Below are positions 43,653 through 53,291 of a stretch of DNA of 64,000 nucleotides, in pieces. The number at the start of each line of letters is the position of its first letter. Within the stretch, counting starts at the first letter, position 1. Both the position numbers and the translations under genes were made by a program. The DNA comes from UMGS1532 sp045542355 (GTDB lineage Bacteria > Bacillota > Clostridia > Oscillospirales > Acutalibacteraceae). The stretch lies in NCBI GenBank assembly GCA_045542355.1, contig JAZQKX010000034.1, positions 62,001 to 126,000 on the forward strand, in the 5' to 3' direction. Below the pieces are notes generated by a model. That model was given only the letters and a program-made list of their open reading frames with translations. It made no database searches and was not told where the DNA came from.

Positions 43653-44362
43653 TGGGATTTTTCTCATTTTATAGGTTTATGGACCCATTGTATTTAGCGG
43701 TAGTTGTTATTTCAATATTTCTTATGTTGATAGCTCAGTTACTTGTTAAATCAAGCTATTCAAAGTTTTCAAAGATATCTAACTCCAGAGGATTGACAGG
43801 TGCCGATGCCGCTCGTCGCGTGTTGGAATACCATGGGATATATAATGTGGATATACAATCAGTATCCGGTAATCTCACAGACCATTATGACCCTAGAACT
43901 AATGTTATAAAACTCTCAGACGGGGTATATGGTTCCACCTCCATTGCCGCTGTCGGCATAGCTGCACATGAAGCGGGACACGCAGTGCAACATGCTAAAA
44001 ACTATGTCCCCATTAAAGTTCGTACAGCCATTATTCCTTTCGCTAATTATGGACCTGCTATCGGAATTATACTAATGCTTATCGGCGCGTTTATTAATGC
44101 TTTTAATATTATAATTTTCGGCTTAGCGCTTTTTGCCGCAACATTTATATTTCAGCTTGTGACACTCCCTGTGGAGTTTAATGCGAGTCGAAGAGCAATA
44201 AAGACAATAAGCGAACTTAATCTTTTGGAAGATAATGAATTACGTGGTGCTAAAAGAGTGTTAACTGCCGCCGCGCTGACTTATGTTGCCGCCATGATAC
44301 AGTCTCTTTTAACTTTACTGTATTATGCCGTAAGACTATTAGGAAATAACAGAAGAAGATAA
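43652..44362 (+). CDS. YugP-family zinc metallopeptidase, membrane protein
   Basis: The 236-residue protein has an N-terminal membrane segment near residues 9-28, the zinc motif AAHEAGHAVQH near 107-117, two further hydrophobic segments near 130-170 and a last one near 210-228. It matches the neutral zinc metallopeptidase family YugP. Substrate is unknown. Its place between fmt and rsmB is common in Clostridia. Confidence 0.88.
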   Translation: MGFFSFYRFMDPLYLAVVVISIFLMLIAQLLVKSSYSKFSKISNSRGLTGADAARRVLEYHGIYNVDIQSVSGNLTDHYDPRTNVIKLSDGVYGSTSIAAVGIAAHEAGHAVQHAKNYVPIKVRTAIIPFANYGPAIGIILMLIGAFINAFNIIIFGLALFAATFIFQLVTLPVEFNASRRAIKTISELNLLEDNELRGAKRVLTAAALTYVAAMIQSLLTLLYYAVRLLGNNRRR

Positions 44363-44364
44363 TT

Positions 44365-45660
44365 ATGGAAAATGCCAGAAAATCAGTTGTAGATGCTCTT
44401 ATTGCTCTTGAAAAATCCCAAGGATACTCCAATTTAATATTAGACTCCTTGCTTCGAAAAGGACAATTTGCGGCATCTGACAATGCGTTTGCTTCCCGAC
44501 TATTCTACGGAGTCATCGAGCGAAAACTTACAATAGACTTTTATATTAACAAAATATCATCAAAGCCAGTAAAAAAACTTTCGCCCATTGTTCTTAATAG
44601 CTTGAGAATTGGAATATATCAACTTGAATATATGACCAAAATCCCTGATAATGCCGCTGTTAACGAGTCGGTTAATATTGTAAAAAGCTCCCAAGAGCGC
44701 AATGCCGCAGGACTTGTTAATGCTGTTCTCAGAGGTTTTATAAGAGAAAAACCCACTCTGCCTCAGGATAATTCCTTTTATGCTCTGTCCATCAGATACT
44801 CTTGTCCTACATGGTTTATTCAAGAACTTACCGATTATATCGGCAAAGAAGAAACAATTAGTTTTTTGAAATCATCGTTAGAAAACCCACCTATGTATTT
44901 GAGGGTAAATAATTGTGCTACAACGAGTGAAATATTGTTAGAAAAACTTGTTGGCTATGGTTTAGATGCAAAAGAAATTGGCAATAATTGTTTAACAATA
45001 TCTAGTATCAGTTCTATCGATAATTTAGATGAGTTTAAAAACGGATATTTTCATATCCAAGATGTTTCTTCACAGATATGTGTTTCTGCTTTAAATCCAG
45101 AAGCTGGCGATAGGTTGTTAGATATATGCTCGGCACCGGGCGGTAAGTCTTGTACTGCCGCGGAGCTTATGAATAATAAAGGAGAAATTATTTCCTGTGA
45201 CCTGTACGAACACCGTGTTAAATTGATAGGGAACAATGCTCAAAGGCTCAACCTTGATATTATTTATCCAAAAGCAAATGATGCTACAGTATTCAATTCT
45301 CACTTTGGCAAGTTCAATAAAATACTGTGTGATGTACCATGTTCAGGTTTTGGAGTCATAAGGCGTAAGCCCGAAATTAAATATAAGTCGCGAGACGATT
45401 TGACAAACTTGTCCGAATTGCAGTATAATATATTGGATATGTCATCTAAATATTTAGATGAACATGGTGTTATTATATACTCAACATGCACCCTAAGAAA
45501 AGAAGAAAACGAGGACGTTGTAATTCGCTTTTTGAATGAACACCCCGACTTTATCGTATCAGAAGTGTTCCCTCAGTTATATTGTGGTTGCGGACACAGG
45601 CTCACTCCCGCAAACTGCGGGGGAGACGGATTCTTCTTTGCAGTTTTGAAAAGGAAGTAA
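44365..45660 (+). CDS. rsmB: 16S rRNA (cytosine-967-C5)-methyltransferase
   Basis: The 431-residue protein has an N-terminal NusB-like RNA-binding domain (about residues 1-135) and a SAM-dependent methyltransferase domain with the SAM-binding SAPGGKSCTAAELM near residues 255-268. The NOL1/NOP2/Sun motif CDVPCSGFGVIRRKPEIKY follows, with STCTLRKEENEDV supplying the second region. Length is normal. Confidence 0.95.
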   Translation: MENARKSVVDALIALEKSQGYSNLILDSLLRKGQFAASDNAFASRLFYGVIERKLTIDFYINKISSKPVKKLSPIVLNSLRIGIYQLEYMTKIPDNAAVNESVNIVKSSQERNAAGLVNAVLRGFIREKPTLPQDNSFYALSIRYSCPTWFIQELTDYIGKEETISFLKSSLENPPMYLRVNNCATTSEILLEKLVGYGLDAKEIGNNCLTISSISSIDNLDEFKNGYFHIQDVSSQICVSALNPEAGDRLLDICSAPGGKSCTAAELMNNKGEIISCDLYEHRVKLIGNNAQRLNLDIIYPKANDATVFNSHFGKFNKILCDVPCSGFGVIRRKPEIKYKSRDDLTNLSELQYNILDMSSKYLDEHGVIIYSTCTLRKEENEDVVIRFLNEHPDFIVSEVFPQLYCGCGHRLTPANCGGDGFFFAVLKRK

Positions 45661-45663
45661 ACT

Positions 45664-46695
45664 ATGTTGCAAAAAGCAGATATTAAATCTATGTACCTGG
45701 ATGAGCTCAAAAGCTTTATCAGTAATATGGGCGAACCATCGTTCAGGGCTAATCAAGTTTTTGAGTGGTTACATAAGGGTTGTTCTTCCTTTGATGAAAT
45801 GACCAACATATCTAAGGCTCTTAGAGATAAGTTAAATAATGTAAGCTACATTGCAAATGTGCAGATAGCTCAAAAACTTGTCTCTGAAATAGATGGAACT
45901 GTTAAGTATCTTTATAGGCTCCAAGACGGAGAGTATATTGAATCCGTCCTGATGAAATACAACCATGGATATACTGTATGTGCGTCAACTCAGGTGGGTT
46001 GTCGTATGGGGTGTAAATTCTGTGCTTCTGGGATTAATGGATTAGCTAGGAATCTCACAGCTTCCGAAATCCTTTCTCAGATAACCACTGCCGCTATAGA
46101 TAATGGCATAAGAGTATCAAATGTTGTATTGATGGGAATGGGAGAGCCATTAGATAATTTTGATAATACCATCAGATTTTTAAAATTAATTTCTCATGAA
46201 AAAGGACTTAACATAGGCCTTCGTCATATATCTGTTTCGACCAGCGGATTGGTTGATAAAATTAAAGAATTATCCACATATAATTTACCTGTTACGCTTT
46301 CAATTTCACTTCACAATCCGTTTGATGCACAGAGATGTGAAATTATGCCAGTTAATAAAAAATGGAATGTAGCTTCGCTAATTTCGGCTTGTAAAGAATA
46401 TGTGAACACAACAGGCAGAAGAATCTCTTTTGAGTACGCTCTTATTGATGGCGTGAACGATTCATACAGTCATGCAGATGAATTAGCAACCTTATTAAAA
46501 GGTGTATTGTCGCATGTTAACCTTATACCTGCAAATCCTGTTGTTGAAAACAATTTTAAAAGACCAGACATGAAAAAAATTAATGCATTCAAAGCACGAC
46601 TTGAAATGCATGGTATAAACACCACAGTAAGGCGTACCTTAGGCGCTGATATAAACGCTTCCTGCGGTCAACTACGCAGGGAACATACTAATTAA
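45664..46695 (+). CDS. rlmN: 23S rRNA/tRNA adenine-C2 methyltransferase
   Basis: The 343-residue radical SAM enzyme methylates A2503 of 23S rRNA and A37 of some tRNAs. The cluster motif is CRMGCKFCASG near residues 117-127. LMGMGEPLDN and the C-terminal ASCGQL with the methyl-carrying Cys are intact. It starts three bases after rsmB and leads into the prpC-prkC pair, as in Bacillus. Confidence 0.96.
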   Translation: MLQKADIKSMYLDELKSFISNMGEPSFRANQVFEWLHKGCSSFDEMTNISKALRDKLNNVSYIANVQIAQKLVSEIDGTVKYLYRLQDGEYIESVLMKYNHGYTVCASTQVGCRMGCKFCASGINGLARNLTASEILSQITTAAIDNGIRVSNVVLMGMGEPLDNFDNTIRFLKLISHEKGLNIGLRHISVSTSGLVDKIKELSTYNLPVTLSISLHNPFDAQRCEIMPVNKKWNVASLISACKEYVNTTGRRISFEYALIDGVNDSYSHADELATLLKGVLSHVNLIPANPVVENNFKRPDMKKINAFKARLEMHGINTTVRRTLGADINASCGQLRREHTN

Positions 46696-46722
46696 CAAAA
46701 CTCTTAACGGGAGGTGTTAGCT

Positions 46723-47451
46723 TTGAAAATTGCAAGTAAAACCGATATAGGCTTGGTAAGAAGCAGTAATCAGGATTCCTATGCCGCAGGCGAACTTTCA
46801 GATGGTACAGCCTGGGCTGTTGTATGCGACGGAATGGGCGGTGCCAATGGCGGAAATATTGCTAGTGCAAATGCTGTTAAGATTATTTCTGAATACATAT
46901 CGTCTTCGTATCATGAGGGGATGAATTCAAACTCTATTAAAACCTTGCTTCAATCCTCTATATGCGGAGCTAATGTTAGACTGTTTGATATGTCCCGTAC
47001 TATTGAATCCTTAAAGGGAATGGGCACAACAGTTGTTACTGTTATCGTTTCCGACGGAGTTGCTCATATCGCCCACGCTGGTGACAGCAGAGCTTATATT
47101 TTGCGAGATAACAAGCTAATACAAATCACAAAGGACCATTCTATGGTGCAATCAATGCTTGATAAAGGACAAATCACTGCAGAAGAAGCAAAGAACCACC
47201 CTAATAAGAACTTAATTACCAGAGCCTTAGGAATAGCTGATGACATTTCTATTGAATACAATGAAATCGATTTCTGTGAAAGCGATTGCATTTTGATCTG
47301 CACAGACGGTTTAACAAATTTCGTAAATGTAGAGGAAATTGAAGGTATAGTTTCAAAGCATAATTTTTATGAATACCCACAGGCTTTAATAGACGCCGCT
47401 AATTCCCGCGGCGGCGGTGACAACATCACAGTTGTTTTACTTTCGAATTAA
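46723..47451 (+). CDS. prpC: PP2C-type serine/threonine phosphatase
   Basis: The 242-residue phosphatase reverses PrkC phosphorylation. Metal-binding motifs are visible as VCDGMGGANGG near residue 40, AHAGDSRAYIL and CTDGLTNFV near residue 200, ending with GGGDNITVVLL. The start is TTG 46723, placed after the strong SD GGGAGGTG at 46709-46716; a GTG at 46714 lies inside that SD. It directly precedes its cognate kinase. Confidence 0.95.
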   Translation: MKIASKTDIGLVRSSNQDSYAAGELSDGTAWAVVCDGMGGANGGNIASANAVKIISEYISSSYHEGMNSNSIKTLLQSSICGANVRLFDMSRTIESLKGMGTTVVTVIVSDGVAHIAHAGDSRAYILRDNKLIQITKDHSMVQSMLDKGQITAEEAKNHPNKNLITRALGIADDISIEYNEIDFCESDCILICTDGLTNFVNVEEIEGIVSKHNFYEYPQALIDAANSRGGGDNITVVLLSN

Positions 47452-47498
47452 GTTAGAATTATAGGTTTGTAATTTTTAGATTGGATGGTAACATAGAT

Positions 47499-49460
47499 AT
47501 GGATAAATATGTCGGTAAAAGATTAGACGGCAGATATGAAATTCGCGAAATAATTGGTGTTGGCGGAATGGCTGTAGTTTATAAAGCCTATGATGCTATA
47601 GAAAGCCGTATTGTAGCAATAAAGATACTTAAAGAAGAATTTGTATCCAACGAGGAGTTTGTCCGCAGATTCAAAAACGAATCTAAGGCAATCGCTGTTT
47701 TATCACATCCTAATATAGTTAAAGTTTATGATGTTAGCTTTGGTGATTTGATTCAATATATCGTCATGGAATATATCGAAGGAATTACTTTAAAGAGATA
47801 CATCGAGTCTCATGGTAGTGTAGCATGGAAAGATACTGTCAATATTGTTATGCAGATCCTTAAAGCTCTTCAACACGCTCATGACAAAGGAATAATTCAT
47901 CGCGATGTAAAGCCACAGAATATCATGCTTACTACAGATGGCGCAATCAAGGTTACAGATTTCGGTATTGCCCGTTTCGCCAGAAGTGAGCATAAAACTA
48001 TGACCGATAAAGCGATTGGTTCTGTGCATTATATAAGCCCGGAACAGGCTCGAAGCGAAGTTACAGATGAAAAAGCAGATATTTATTCTGTTGGCGTAAT
48101 AATGTATGAAATGCTTTCGGGAACTTTACCTTTCCAGGCCGATAGCGCCGTTATAGTTGCTATGATGCAGTTGCAAAACGAAGCAAAACCACTAAGAGAT
48201 ATCGACCCTACTATTCCTCTCGGTCTTGCTCAGATTACAATGAATGCTATGCAAAAAGAGGTAATTAGAAGATATCAGACTGCAGCTGAAATGCTGTGCG
48301 ATTTGGAATCATTCAGACGAGATCCATCTGCTACCTTTGAGCATAAATATTTTGTCGACAATGCACCGACCAGATTTGTTGAAGATGCCGTAGAAGATGC
48401 TGAAACAGATACCGAAACATCTGTTTCACCTAAAAGAAAAATCCCCTGGATTCCTATTCTTACAGGTGTCACCGTAGGTGTTGCAATACTTGTTGCTGTA
48501 TATATCGTAAGCACTGTGTTTAAGGGTATGAATTCAACTGCCAGCGGTATACCATGTCCCGATTTCGTTGGCATGACTCTGGATGAAATCAAAGAGGAAT
48601 ATGATACTGACAAATTTACCATTGTTCCTGAATATAGAGAAGACAGCAACTACGAAGTCGGTGAGGTAATCAGCCAGAAGCCCAGCCCCGGAACTGAGGT
48701 AAAAAAGAAAAACGAAATTAAGCTGGTGATTGCTAAAGAGGCGGCGATGCTTCAGATTCCTGATGTTACCAATGATACAGCATCCCTTGCCAGAAAGGTT
48801 TTAAAGGAAGCAGGTTTTACCAACTTTGAAACCGAAGAAATTTACGATGATGTTGTAGATGAGGATAAGGTTGTCAAAACCTCTCCTCTAAGCGGTTCCT
48901 TAGTTGCTGCTGATGAAGAAATTATTATATACATCAGCAAAGGCAGAGAGATTATTTACACTACTGTTCCTAAGGTTATTGGCTACGATGAGGAATCAGC
49001 TAAAGCCATGTTAGAAAGCAAAAAGCTTAAGCTTGGAAATGTTAAGGAAAGTGATAGCTCCCAGCCTAAAGGATTTGTAATTTCGCAAAGCATTTCCGAT
49101 AGACAGGTTGAGGTTGGCACAGAGATTGATATCGTTATCAGCACAGGAAATGAAGTTAAACAAAACACATTAAGCGTTACTGTAGATTTACCCACTGATT
49201 GCAGTTTTAACAATGGATATATTTATGCAGAATACGACGACGTGCATCATCAGTCACCACAGCTCTCTTTTGAGGATGACCATAGCTACAGTTTCACTGT
49301 AAATTCCGCCGACGAGGTTTGCGATATAATCGTTAAAATTCTGGACCCTGAGGAAATATATGAATATAACTATCAGAAAATCAGGATAGATTTTAGCGAG
49401 AAAAACCCGAAACCCGAAGTGATAAAGAAATACAACGAATATCCTAAGGACAGCGAGTAA
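47499..49460 (+). CDS. prkC: PASTA-domain serine/threonine kinase
   Basis: The 653-residue kinase has a cytoplasmic catalytic domain with glycine loop GVGGMAVVYKA, VAIKILK, HRDVKPQN and DFGIAR. A membrane segment at about 318-340 and three extracellular PASTA repeats (about 348-415, 417-484, 486-553) follow, then an extra C-terminal beta-rich domain of about 95 residues. PASTA domains bind muropeptides and the kinase governs growth, wall synthesis and spore germination in Firmicutes. I start at ATG 47499; a TTG at 47481 would add six residues. Confidence 0.95.
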   Translation: MDKYVGKRLDGRYEIREIIGVGGMAVVYKAYDAIESRIVAIKILKEEFVSNEEFVRRFKNESKAIAVLSHPNIVKVYDVSFGDLIQYIVMEYIEGITLKRYIESHGSVAWKDTVNIVMQILKALQHAHDKGIIHRDVKPQNIMLTTDGAIKVTDFGIARFARSEHKTMTDKAIGSVHYISPEQARSEVTDEKADIYSVGVIMYEMLSGTLPFQADSAVIVAMMQLQNEAKPLRDIDPTIPLGLAQITMNAMQKEVIRRYQTAAEMLCDLESFRRDPSATFEHKYFVDNAPTRFVEDAVEDAETDTETSVSPKRKIPWIPILTGVTVGVAILVAVYIVSTVFKGMNSTASGIPCPDFVGMTLDEIKEEYDTDKFTIVPEYREDSNYEVGEVISQKPSPGTEVKKKNEIKLVIAKEAAMLQIPDVTNDTASLARKVLKEAGFTNFETEEIYDDVVDEDKVVKTSPLSGSLVAADEEIIIYISKGREIIYTTVPKVIGYDEESAKAMLESKKLKLGNVKESDSSQPKGFVISQSISDRQVEVGTEIDIVISTGNEVKQNTLSVTVDLPTDCSFNNGYIYAEYDDVHHQSPQLSFEDDHSYSFTVNSADEVCDIIVKILDPEEIYEYNYQKIRIDFSEKNPKPEVIKKYNEYPKDSE

Positions 49461-50356
49461 TGACAGGTATTTTAAGAAAGGTAATTGCCGGTTTCTGCTA
49501 TGTAGAAGCCGGTGAATTCATATACGAATGTAAACCCAGAGGCAACATCAAGCGAACAATAGGAAATATATTAGCAGGGGATATGGCAGAGTTCAGTGAA
49601 CTCCCTGAATACAAGGGCATAATAGAGAAAATTCTACCTCGAAAAAATAGGCTTATACGTCCGCCCTTGGCTAATGTTGACACTTTGTTTATAGTTTCCT
49701 CTTACAGCACTCCAGCGCCTAACACCTTGCTTATTGACCGAATCACTGCCATTGCAGAAAGCAAAGGTATTAACACGGTATTGGTCTTTAATAAATCGGA
49801 TTTAGGAGATTTTAGTGAATATGTGAATATTTATGAATCTGCCCAATTCAAGGTGTTTGTTGTATCCACAGAAGAACCTGAGAGCCTTAATACGCTTAAA
49901 GAATATTTATTCTCTTTAAGGGGAATTTCAGCGTTTACGGGCAATTCCGGTGTAGGAAAATCAAGCATACTTAATGTTTTATTACCCGAGCTTTCCTTAA
50001 AGACAGGAATTGTTAGCGAGAAATTGGGTAGAGGCAAACATACCACCCGCGAGGTGGAGCTATTTAAACTACCAAGCGGGGGATATATTGCTGATACACC
50101 TGGGTTTTCCTCGTTAGATATAGAGCGCTGCGAGGTGGTTTTGAAGGACGAATTACCAAGCTGCTTTAAGGAGTTTGGTGATTGCTTGTCTCAATGCCGT
50201 TTCACCACTTGTACCCATACAAGTGAGCCCGATTGCGCAGTTAAAGCCGCGGTTGAACGCGGTGAAATACCAGCCACTCGTCATGAAAATTACGTTACAT
50301 TATTTAATGAAATCAAGGATTTAAAGGAATGGAATCTAAACAAAAGCAAAAGGTAA
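49460..50356 (+). CDS. rsgA: Ribosome small-subunit GTPase RsgA
   Basis: The 298-residue circularly permuted GTPase assists 30S maturation. It has the N-terminal OB fold, FNKSDLGD (G4), the P-loop GNSGVGKSSILN near residues 163-174, the GRGKHTTREVEL switch and ADTPGFSSLD (G3). The zinc-binding tail with CLSQCRFTTCTH is intact. It overlaps prkC by one base and thiN by 28 bases. Confidence 0.95.
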   Translation: MTGILRKVIAGFCYVEAGEFIYECKPRGNIKRTIGNILAGDMAEFSELPEYKGIIEKILPRKNRLIRPPLANVDTLFIVSSYSTPAPNTLLIDRITAIAESKGINTVLVFNKSDLGDFSEYVNIYESAQFKVFVVSTEEPESLNTLKEYLFSLRGISAFTGNSGVGKSSILNVLLPELSLKTGIVSEKLGRGKHTTREVELFKLPSGGYIADTPGFSSLDIERCEVVLKDELPSCFKEFGDCLSQCRFTTCTHTSEPDCAVKAAVERGEIPATRHENYVTLFNEIKDLKEWNLNKSKR

Positions 50357-50976
50357 ATGCTGCCACTTGTGCAATAGTTTGCGGCGCACCTATTGATAAT
50401 CTATCATGGCTAAAAGATGAGCTAAAGTCCTATGATAGTATCATAGCTGCCGACAGCGGTTATGACCATCTTGTTAAAATAGGTATTACACCACAAGTGT
50501 TAATAGGAGATTTAGACTCAATAGTATCCTATCCCACTAACACCCCAGTTATCAAGTATCCCTCTAAAAAGGATGATACTGATTTTTCAATTTGTTTGGG
50601 ATATTGCTTGAAACATCAATATATGAGTGTTGATGTTTATGGCGCATGGGGGAACAGGGCGGGTCATTCATTGGCTGCAATATTTACTATGTTACAGTAT
50701 TTCAAGCTGGGAATGAAGATTAGAATATTAACAGAAAGTTCCTGCATGTTTTTAGTTTCTGAAAAATGTATAATTCCTCGTAATAATGGATATGTATCGA
50801 TCTTTCCGTTAAACGATAACGCCTCTGGTGTGACCCTTAAAGGATTTGAATATTCCCTAAATAATTATGATTTAGAAAGTTGTTCACCCCTTGGAGTAAG
50901 CAACCGAATTTTGAATGAGTTCGGTGAAATATCATTGAAAACAGGGAACTTATTAGTAATTATTGAAAACGAGTAA
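50329..50976 (+). CDS. thiN: Thiamine pyrophosphokinase
   Basis: The 215-residue enzyme makes thiamine diphosphate from thiamine and ATP. Family segments are IAADSGYDHLVKIGITPQVLIGDLDS near residues 40-65, KKDDTDFSICLGY and YGAWGNRAGH. In Bacillus rpe lies between rsgA and thiN; it is missing here and the two genes overlap instead. The position immediately before spoVM matches Bacillus. Confidence 0.92.
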   Translation: MESKQKQKVNAATCAIVCGAPIDNLSWLKDELKSYDSIIAADSGYDHLVKIGITPQVLIGDLDSIVSYPTNTPVIKYPSKKDDTDFSICLGYCLKHQYMSVDVYGAWGNRAGHSLAAIFTMLQYFKLGMKIRILTESSCMFLVSEKCIIPRNNGYVSIFPLNDNASGVTLKGFEYSLNNYDLESCSPLGVSNRILNEFGEISLKTGNLLVIIENE

Positions 50977-50987
50977 CATATTTCTTT

Positions 50988-51029
50988 GCTCCGCGTAAAA
51001 TGATTATAGAGAATTATCTTAAACGGAGC
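50988..51029 (+). other. Possible SD-masking stem before the 48-codon gene
   Basis: GCTCCG at 50988-50993 can pair with CGGAGC at 51024-51029, which contains the SD of the next small gene. The stem is only six pairs with a 30-base loop, so the prediction is weak. An AACATATTT motif at 50975-50983 resembles a sigma-E -35 region, but I see no convincing -10. Confidence 0.3.
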
Positions 51030-51037
51030 GTGGAATT

Positions 51038-51184
51038 ATGTACCGAAAAAGATGTGATGTGCTCAGAGCAATAGCTGCCATCGGTGTTGGGACATTAATT
51101 GCCTTCTATTGTCCTGCAAGAGTACTTATAATTCTATTAGCAGTTGCAGTTGTAGTTCTCGGATTGGCAATTCCCAGAAACTAA
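51038..51184 (+). CDS. Small membrane protein (48 residues) upstream of spoVM
   Basis: This short frame starts at ATG 51038 with SD GGAG at 51025-51028 and ends at TAA 51184. It encodes a basic N terminus (MYRKRCDVLR) followed by one or two hydrophobic helices up to residue 45. The strong SD, absence of other genes in the gap and position 14 bases before spoVM support it as real. The function is unknown. Linkage to spoVM suggests a sporulation role, which is inference only. Confidence 0.7.
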   Translation: MYRKRCDVLRAIAAIGVGTLIAFYCPARVLIILLAVAVVVLGLAIPRN

Positions 51185-51198
51185 TGGAGGTATCTTCT

Positions 51199-51285
51199 AT
51201 GAAGGTTGTTGTTTTCAAGAGTCCTAAGTGTTTGCGTGGATTATTAAGGTTAGTCTTTGGTATTAAAAAAGAGGAAATTGAATAA
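51199..51285 (+). CDS. spoVM: SpoVM-like spore coat morphogenetic peptide
   Basis: The 28-residue product MKVVVFKSPKCLRGLLRLVF and following GIKKEEIE aligns without gaps to Bacillus SpoVM over its amphipathic helix. Shared positions include Met1-Lys2, Lys7, Pro9-Lys10, Leu12, Gly14, Arg17 and Gly21. Pro9 is the residue needed for recognising the curved forespore membrane in Bacillus. Genomic position after rsgA-thiN is the same as in Bacillus. The SD TGGAGGT at 51185-51191 is well spaced. Confidence 0.87.
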   Translation: MKVVVFKSPKCLRGLLRLVFGIKKEEIE

Positions 51286-51296
51286 CTACATAAAAA

Positions 51297-51328
51297 ATCA
51301 CCGCTGTTAAAACAGCGGTGATTAATTT
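51297..51328. terminator. Bidirectional terminator between spoVM and the mutase gene
   Basis: A perfect 12-base stem, 51297-51308 with 51311-51322, is flanked by A6 on the left and ATTTTT on the right. It serves both convergent transcripts. Confidence 0.88.
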
Positions 51329-51332
51329 TTAC

Positions 51333-53045
51333 TTAAAATCCCATAAGTTTGCTGACGGATTCTTTCAAAGTTTTAGATAATTCTTTAGAACTATTCTTAT
51401 TGTCAGTAATTGCTTCAACGTAAACTTTAATTTTTGGCTCCGTGCCCGAAGGGCGTATGGTGATTTTAGAGCCGTTTTCCAATTTAAAAGCTATAACATT
51501 GGAGGATGGTAAGTCGATCGTGCTCATAACTTGAGTTTTAAGGTCAGTTTTAACAGATGATTTATAATCAAATAAGCTTACTGTTTGAATACCTGCAATA
51601 GAAGTTGGAGGATTGTTTCTTAGTTCGTTCATTATCTGAGACATACGTTCCATACCACTTTGGCCTTCGCAGGTGAAACTTACCTGTTCGTTACAGAAGA
51701 AGCCGTGCTCATTATACAAATTGTTCATTACATCTATGAGGGTAAGACCATAGCTCTTGTAGTAACTTGCCATTTCGCATATCAGTTGTGACGCCACTAC
51801 GGCATCTTTATCTCTGACATAACTACCCGCCAGATAGCCATAGCTTTCCTCGAAACCGAAAATATAGTCAGATACTCTGTTTTCGGCTTCAAGTCCAGCA
51901 ATTAATTCTCCAATAAACTTGAATCCGGTAAGTACGTCTTTAATAGCACATCCATACTTTTGTGCAATTCTTGCTGAAAGGTCAGAAGTAACAATTGTTT
52001 TAACGGCTATAGGGTTACAGGGGAGGGTGCCATTAGCTTTTCTCGAGCTTAGAATATAGTCAAGAAGCATTGCACCAACTTCATTACCCGACATAAGTGT
52101 GTAGTTGCCATCTTTTTTAACAGCAATGCCGACTCTGTCGGCGTCGGGGTCGGTAGCTAATAAGAGGTCCGCATCTTGCCTTTCAGCAAGTTCAAGAGCC
52201 AATTTGAAAGCTTCTTCAATCTCAGGGTTAGGATAAGGAGCGGTAGGGAAGTTACCGTCGGGTAATTCTTGTTCAGGTACCACAATTATATTGTTTATAC
52301 CTGCTTTTTTTAAAATTGCTCTAACAGGCTTATTACCGCTGCCATGTAACGGGGTGTAGATTACTTTTAAATCGGAGTTAGAAAGAACATCTTTATTTAT
52401 TGCCTGAGAGTAAACTTCATCAAGATATGCATCAATAACTGAAGGTTTGATATATTCTATCTGATTTTTATTTACAGCATCTTCAAAATCCACTGATTTA
52501 ACATCGTTGAAAATATCTACATTTGAAATATATTTAATAACCGCTTCACTTGCGGTAAGATTTAGCTGACATCCGTCAGGACCGTATGCCTTGTATCCGT
52601 TGTATTTGGAAGGGTTATGACTTGCTGTAATAACAACACCTGCGTTGCAGTTAAGATGCCTTACAGCGAAAGAAAGCATAGGCGTAGGCATTAATTCTGG
52701 ATAAATATAGACTTTGATTCCATTAGCAGCAAATACGCAAGCTGTTGTTTTAGCAAAGACATCTGATTTGATTCTGCTATCATAAGCAATAGCTACGGAA
52801 GCTCCTGTTTTAATAGAATTTATATAGTTAGAGAAGCCTTGTGTAGCCCTGCCGACAGTATATATATTCATACGGTTTGTGCCAGAACCAATTATACCTC
52901 TTAAACCACCAGTTCCAAATTCTAAATTCTTATAAAAGCGGTCATTAATTTCGTCCGGATTATCTTTAATATCGTTTAGTTCTTCAAGTACATCCTTGTC
53001 TGTAGCTAATTTTAGCCAATGGTTGTATAGTTCGTTGCAGTTCAA
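51333..53045 (-). CDS. pgcA: Phosphoglucomutase/phosphomannomutase
   Basis: The 570-residue alpha-D-phosphohexomutase has the phosphoserine loop TASHNPSKYNGYKAYG near residues 135-150, the metal loop DPDADRVG, the sugar loop GFEESYG and the phosphate loop RPSGTEPKIKVY. It interconverts hexose 1- and 6-phosphates for wall and glycan precursors. The preferred start is TTG 53045 following GGAGGT; a TTG 15 bases upstream overlaps that SD. It is monocistronic. Confidence 0.94.
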   Translation of the reverse strand: MNCNELYNHWLKLATDKDVLEELNDIKDNPDEINDRFYKNLEFGTGGLRGIIGSGTNRMNIYTVGRATQGFSNYINSIKTGASVAIAYDSRIKSDVFAKTTACVFAANGIKVYIYPELMPTPMLSFAVRHLNCNAGVVITASHNPSKYNGYKAYGPDGCQLNLTASEAVIKYISNVDIFNDVKSVDFEDAVNKNQIEYIKPSVIDAYLDEVYSQAINKDVLSNSDLKVIYTPLHGSGNKPVRAILKKAGINNIIVVPEQELPDGNFPTAPYPNPEIEEAFKLALELAERQDADLLLATDPDADRVGIAVKKDGNYTLMSGNEVGAMLLDYILSSRKANGTLPCNPIAVKTIVTSDLSARIAQKYGCAIKDVLTGFKFIGELIAGLEAENRVSDYIFGFEESYGYLAGSYVRDKDAVVASQLICEMASYYKSYGLTLIDVMNNLYNEHGFFCNEQVSFTCEGQSGMERMSQIMNELRNNPPTSIAGIQTVSLFDYKSSVKTDLKTQVMSTIDLPSSNVIAFKLENGSKITIRPSGTEPKIKVYVEAITDNKNSSKELSKTLKESVSKLMGF

Positions 53046-53086
53046 AACAGATACCTCCAAAAAATCTCAAAAATCTCTTTATATAT

Positions 53087-53115
53087 AATATACACCTTCT
53101 CGTATTTTATGTCAA
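53087..53115 (-). promoter_or_regulatory. Sigma-A-type promoter of the mutase gene
   Basis: On the minus strand TTGACA (53110-53115) is followed after 17 bases by TATATT (53087-53092), about 40 bases before the start codon. Confidence 0.65.
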
Positions 53116-53231
53116 TGAATTATTTATTTCATAAGTTAAAAGAAATTGTCGCGTTTTTAGACTTTTCTCTACATTGCCAAAAATATGATGCATTTTGTCG
53201 AAATATTTTATAAAGAATATACAATTTACCC

Positions 53232-53260
53232 TTGACAATTTCTAGTATTTAGTTTATTAT
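53232..53260 (+). promoter_or_regulatory. Sigma-A-type promoter of the SigH-like gene
   Basis: TTGACA at 53232-53237 and TATTAT at 53255-53260 are 17 bases apart, about 30 bases before the start codon. Confidence 0.7.
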
Positions 53261-53291
53261 TAATGTAGATTTGAAAAAGTATGGGTGCATT

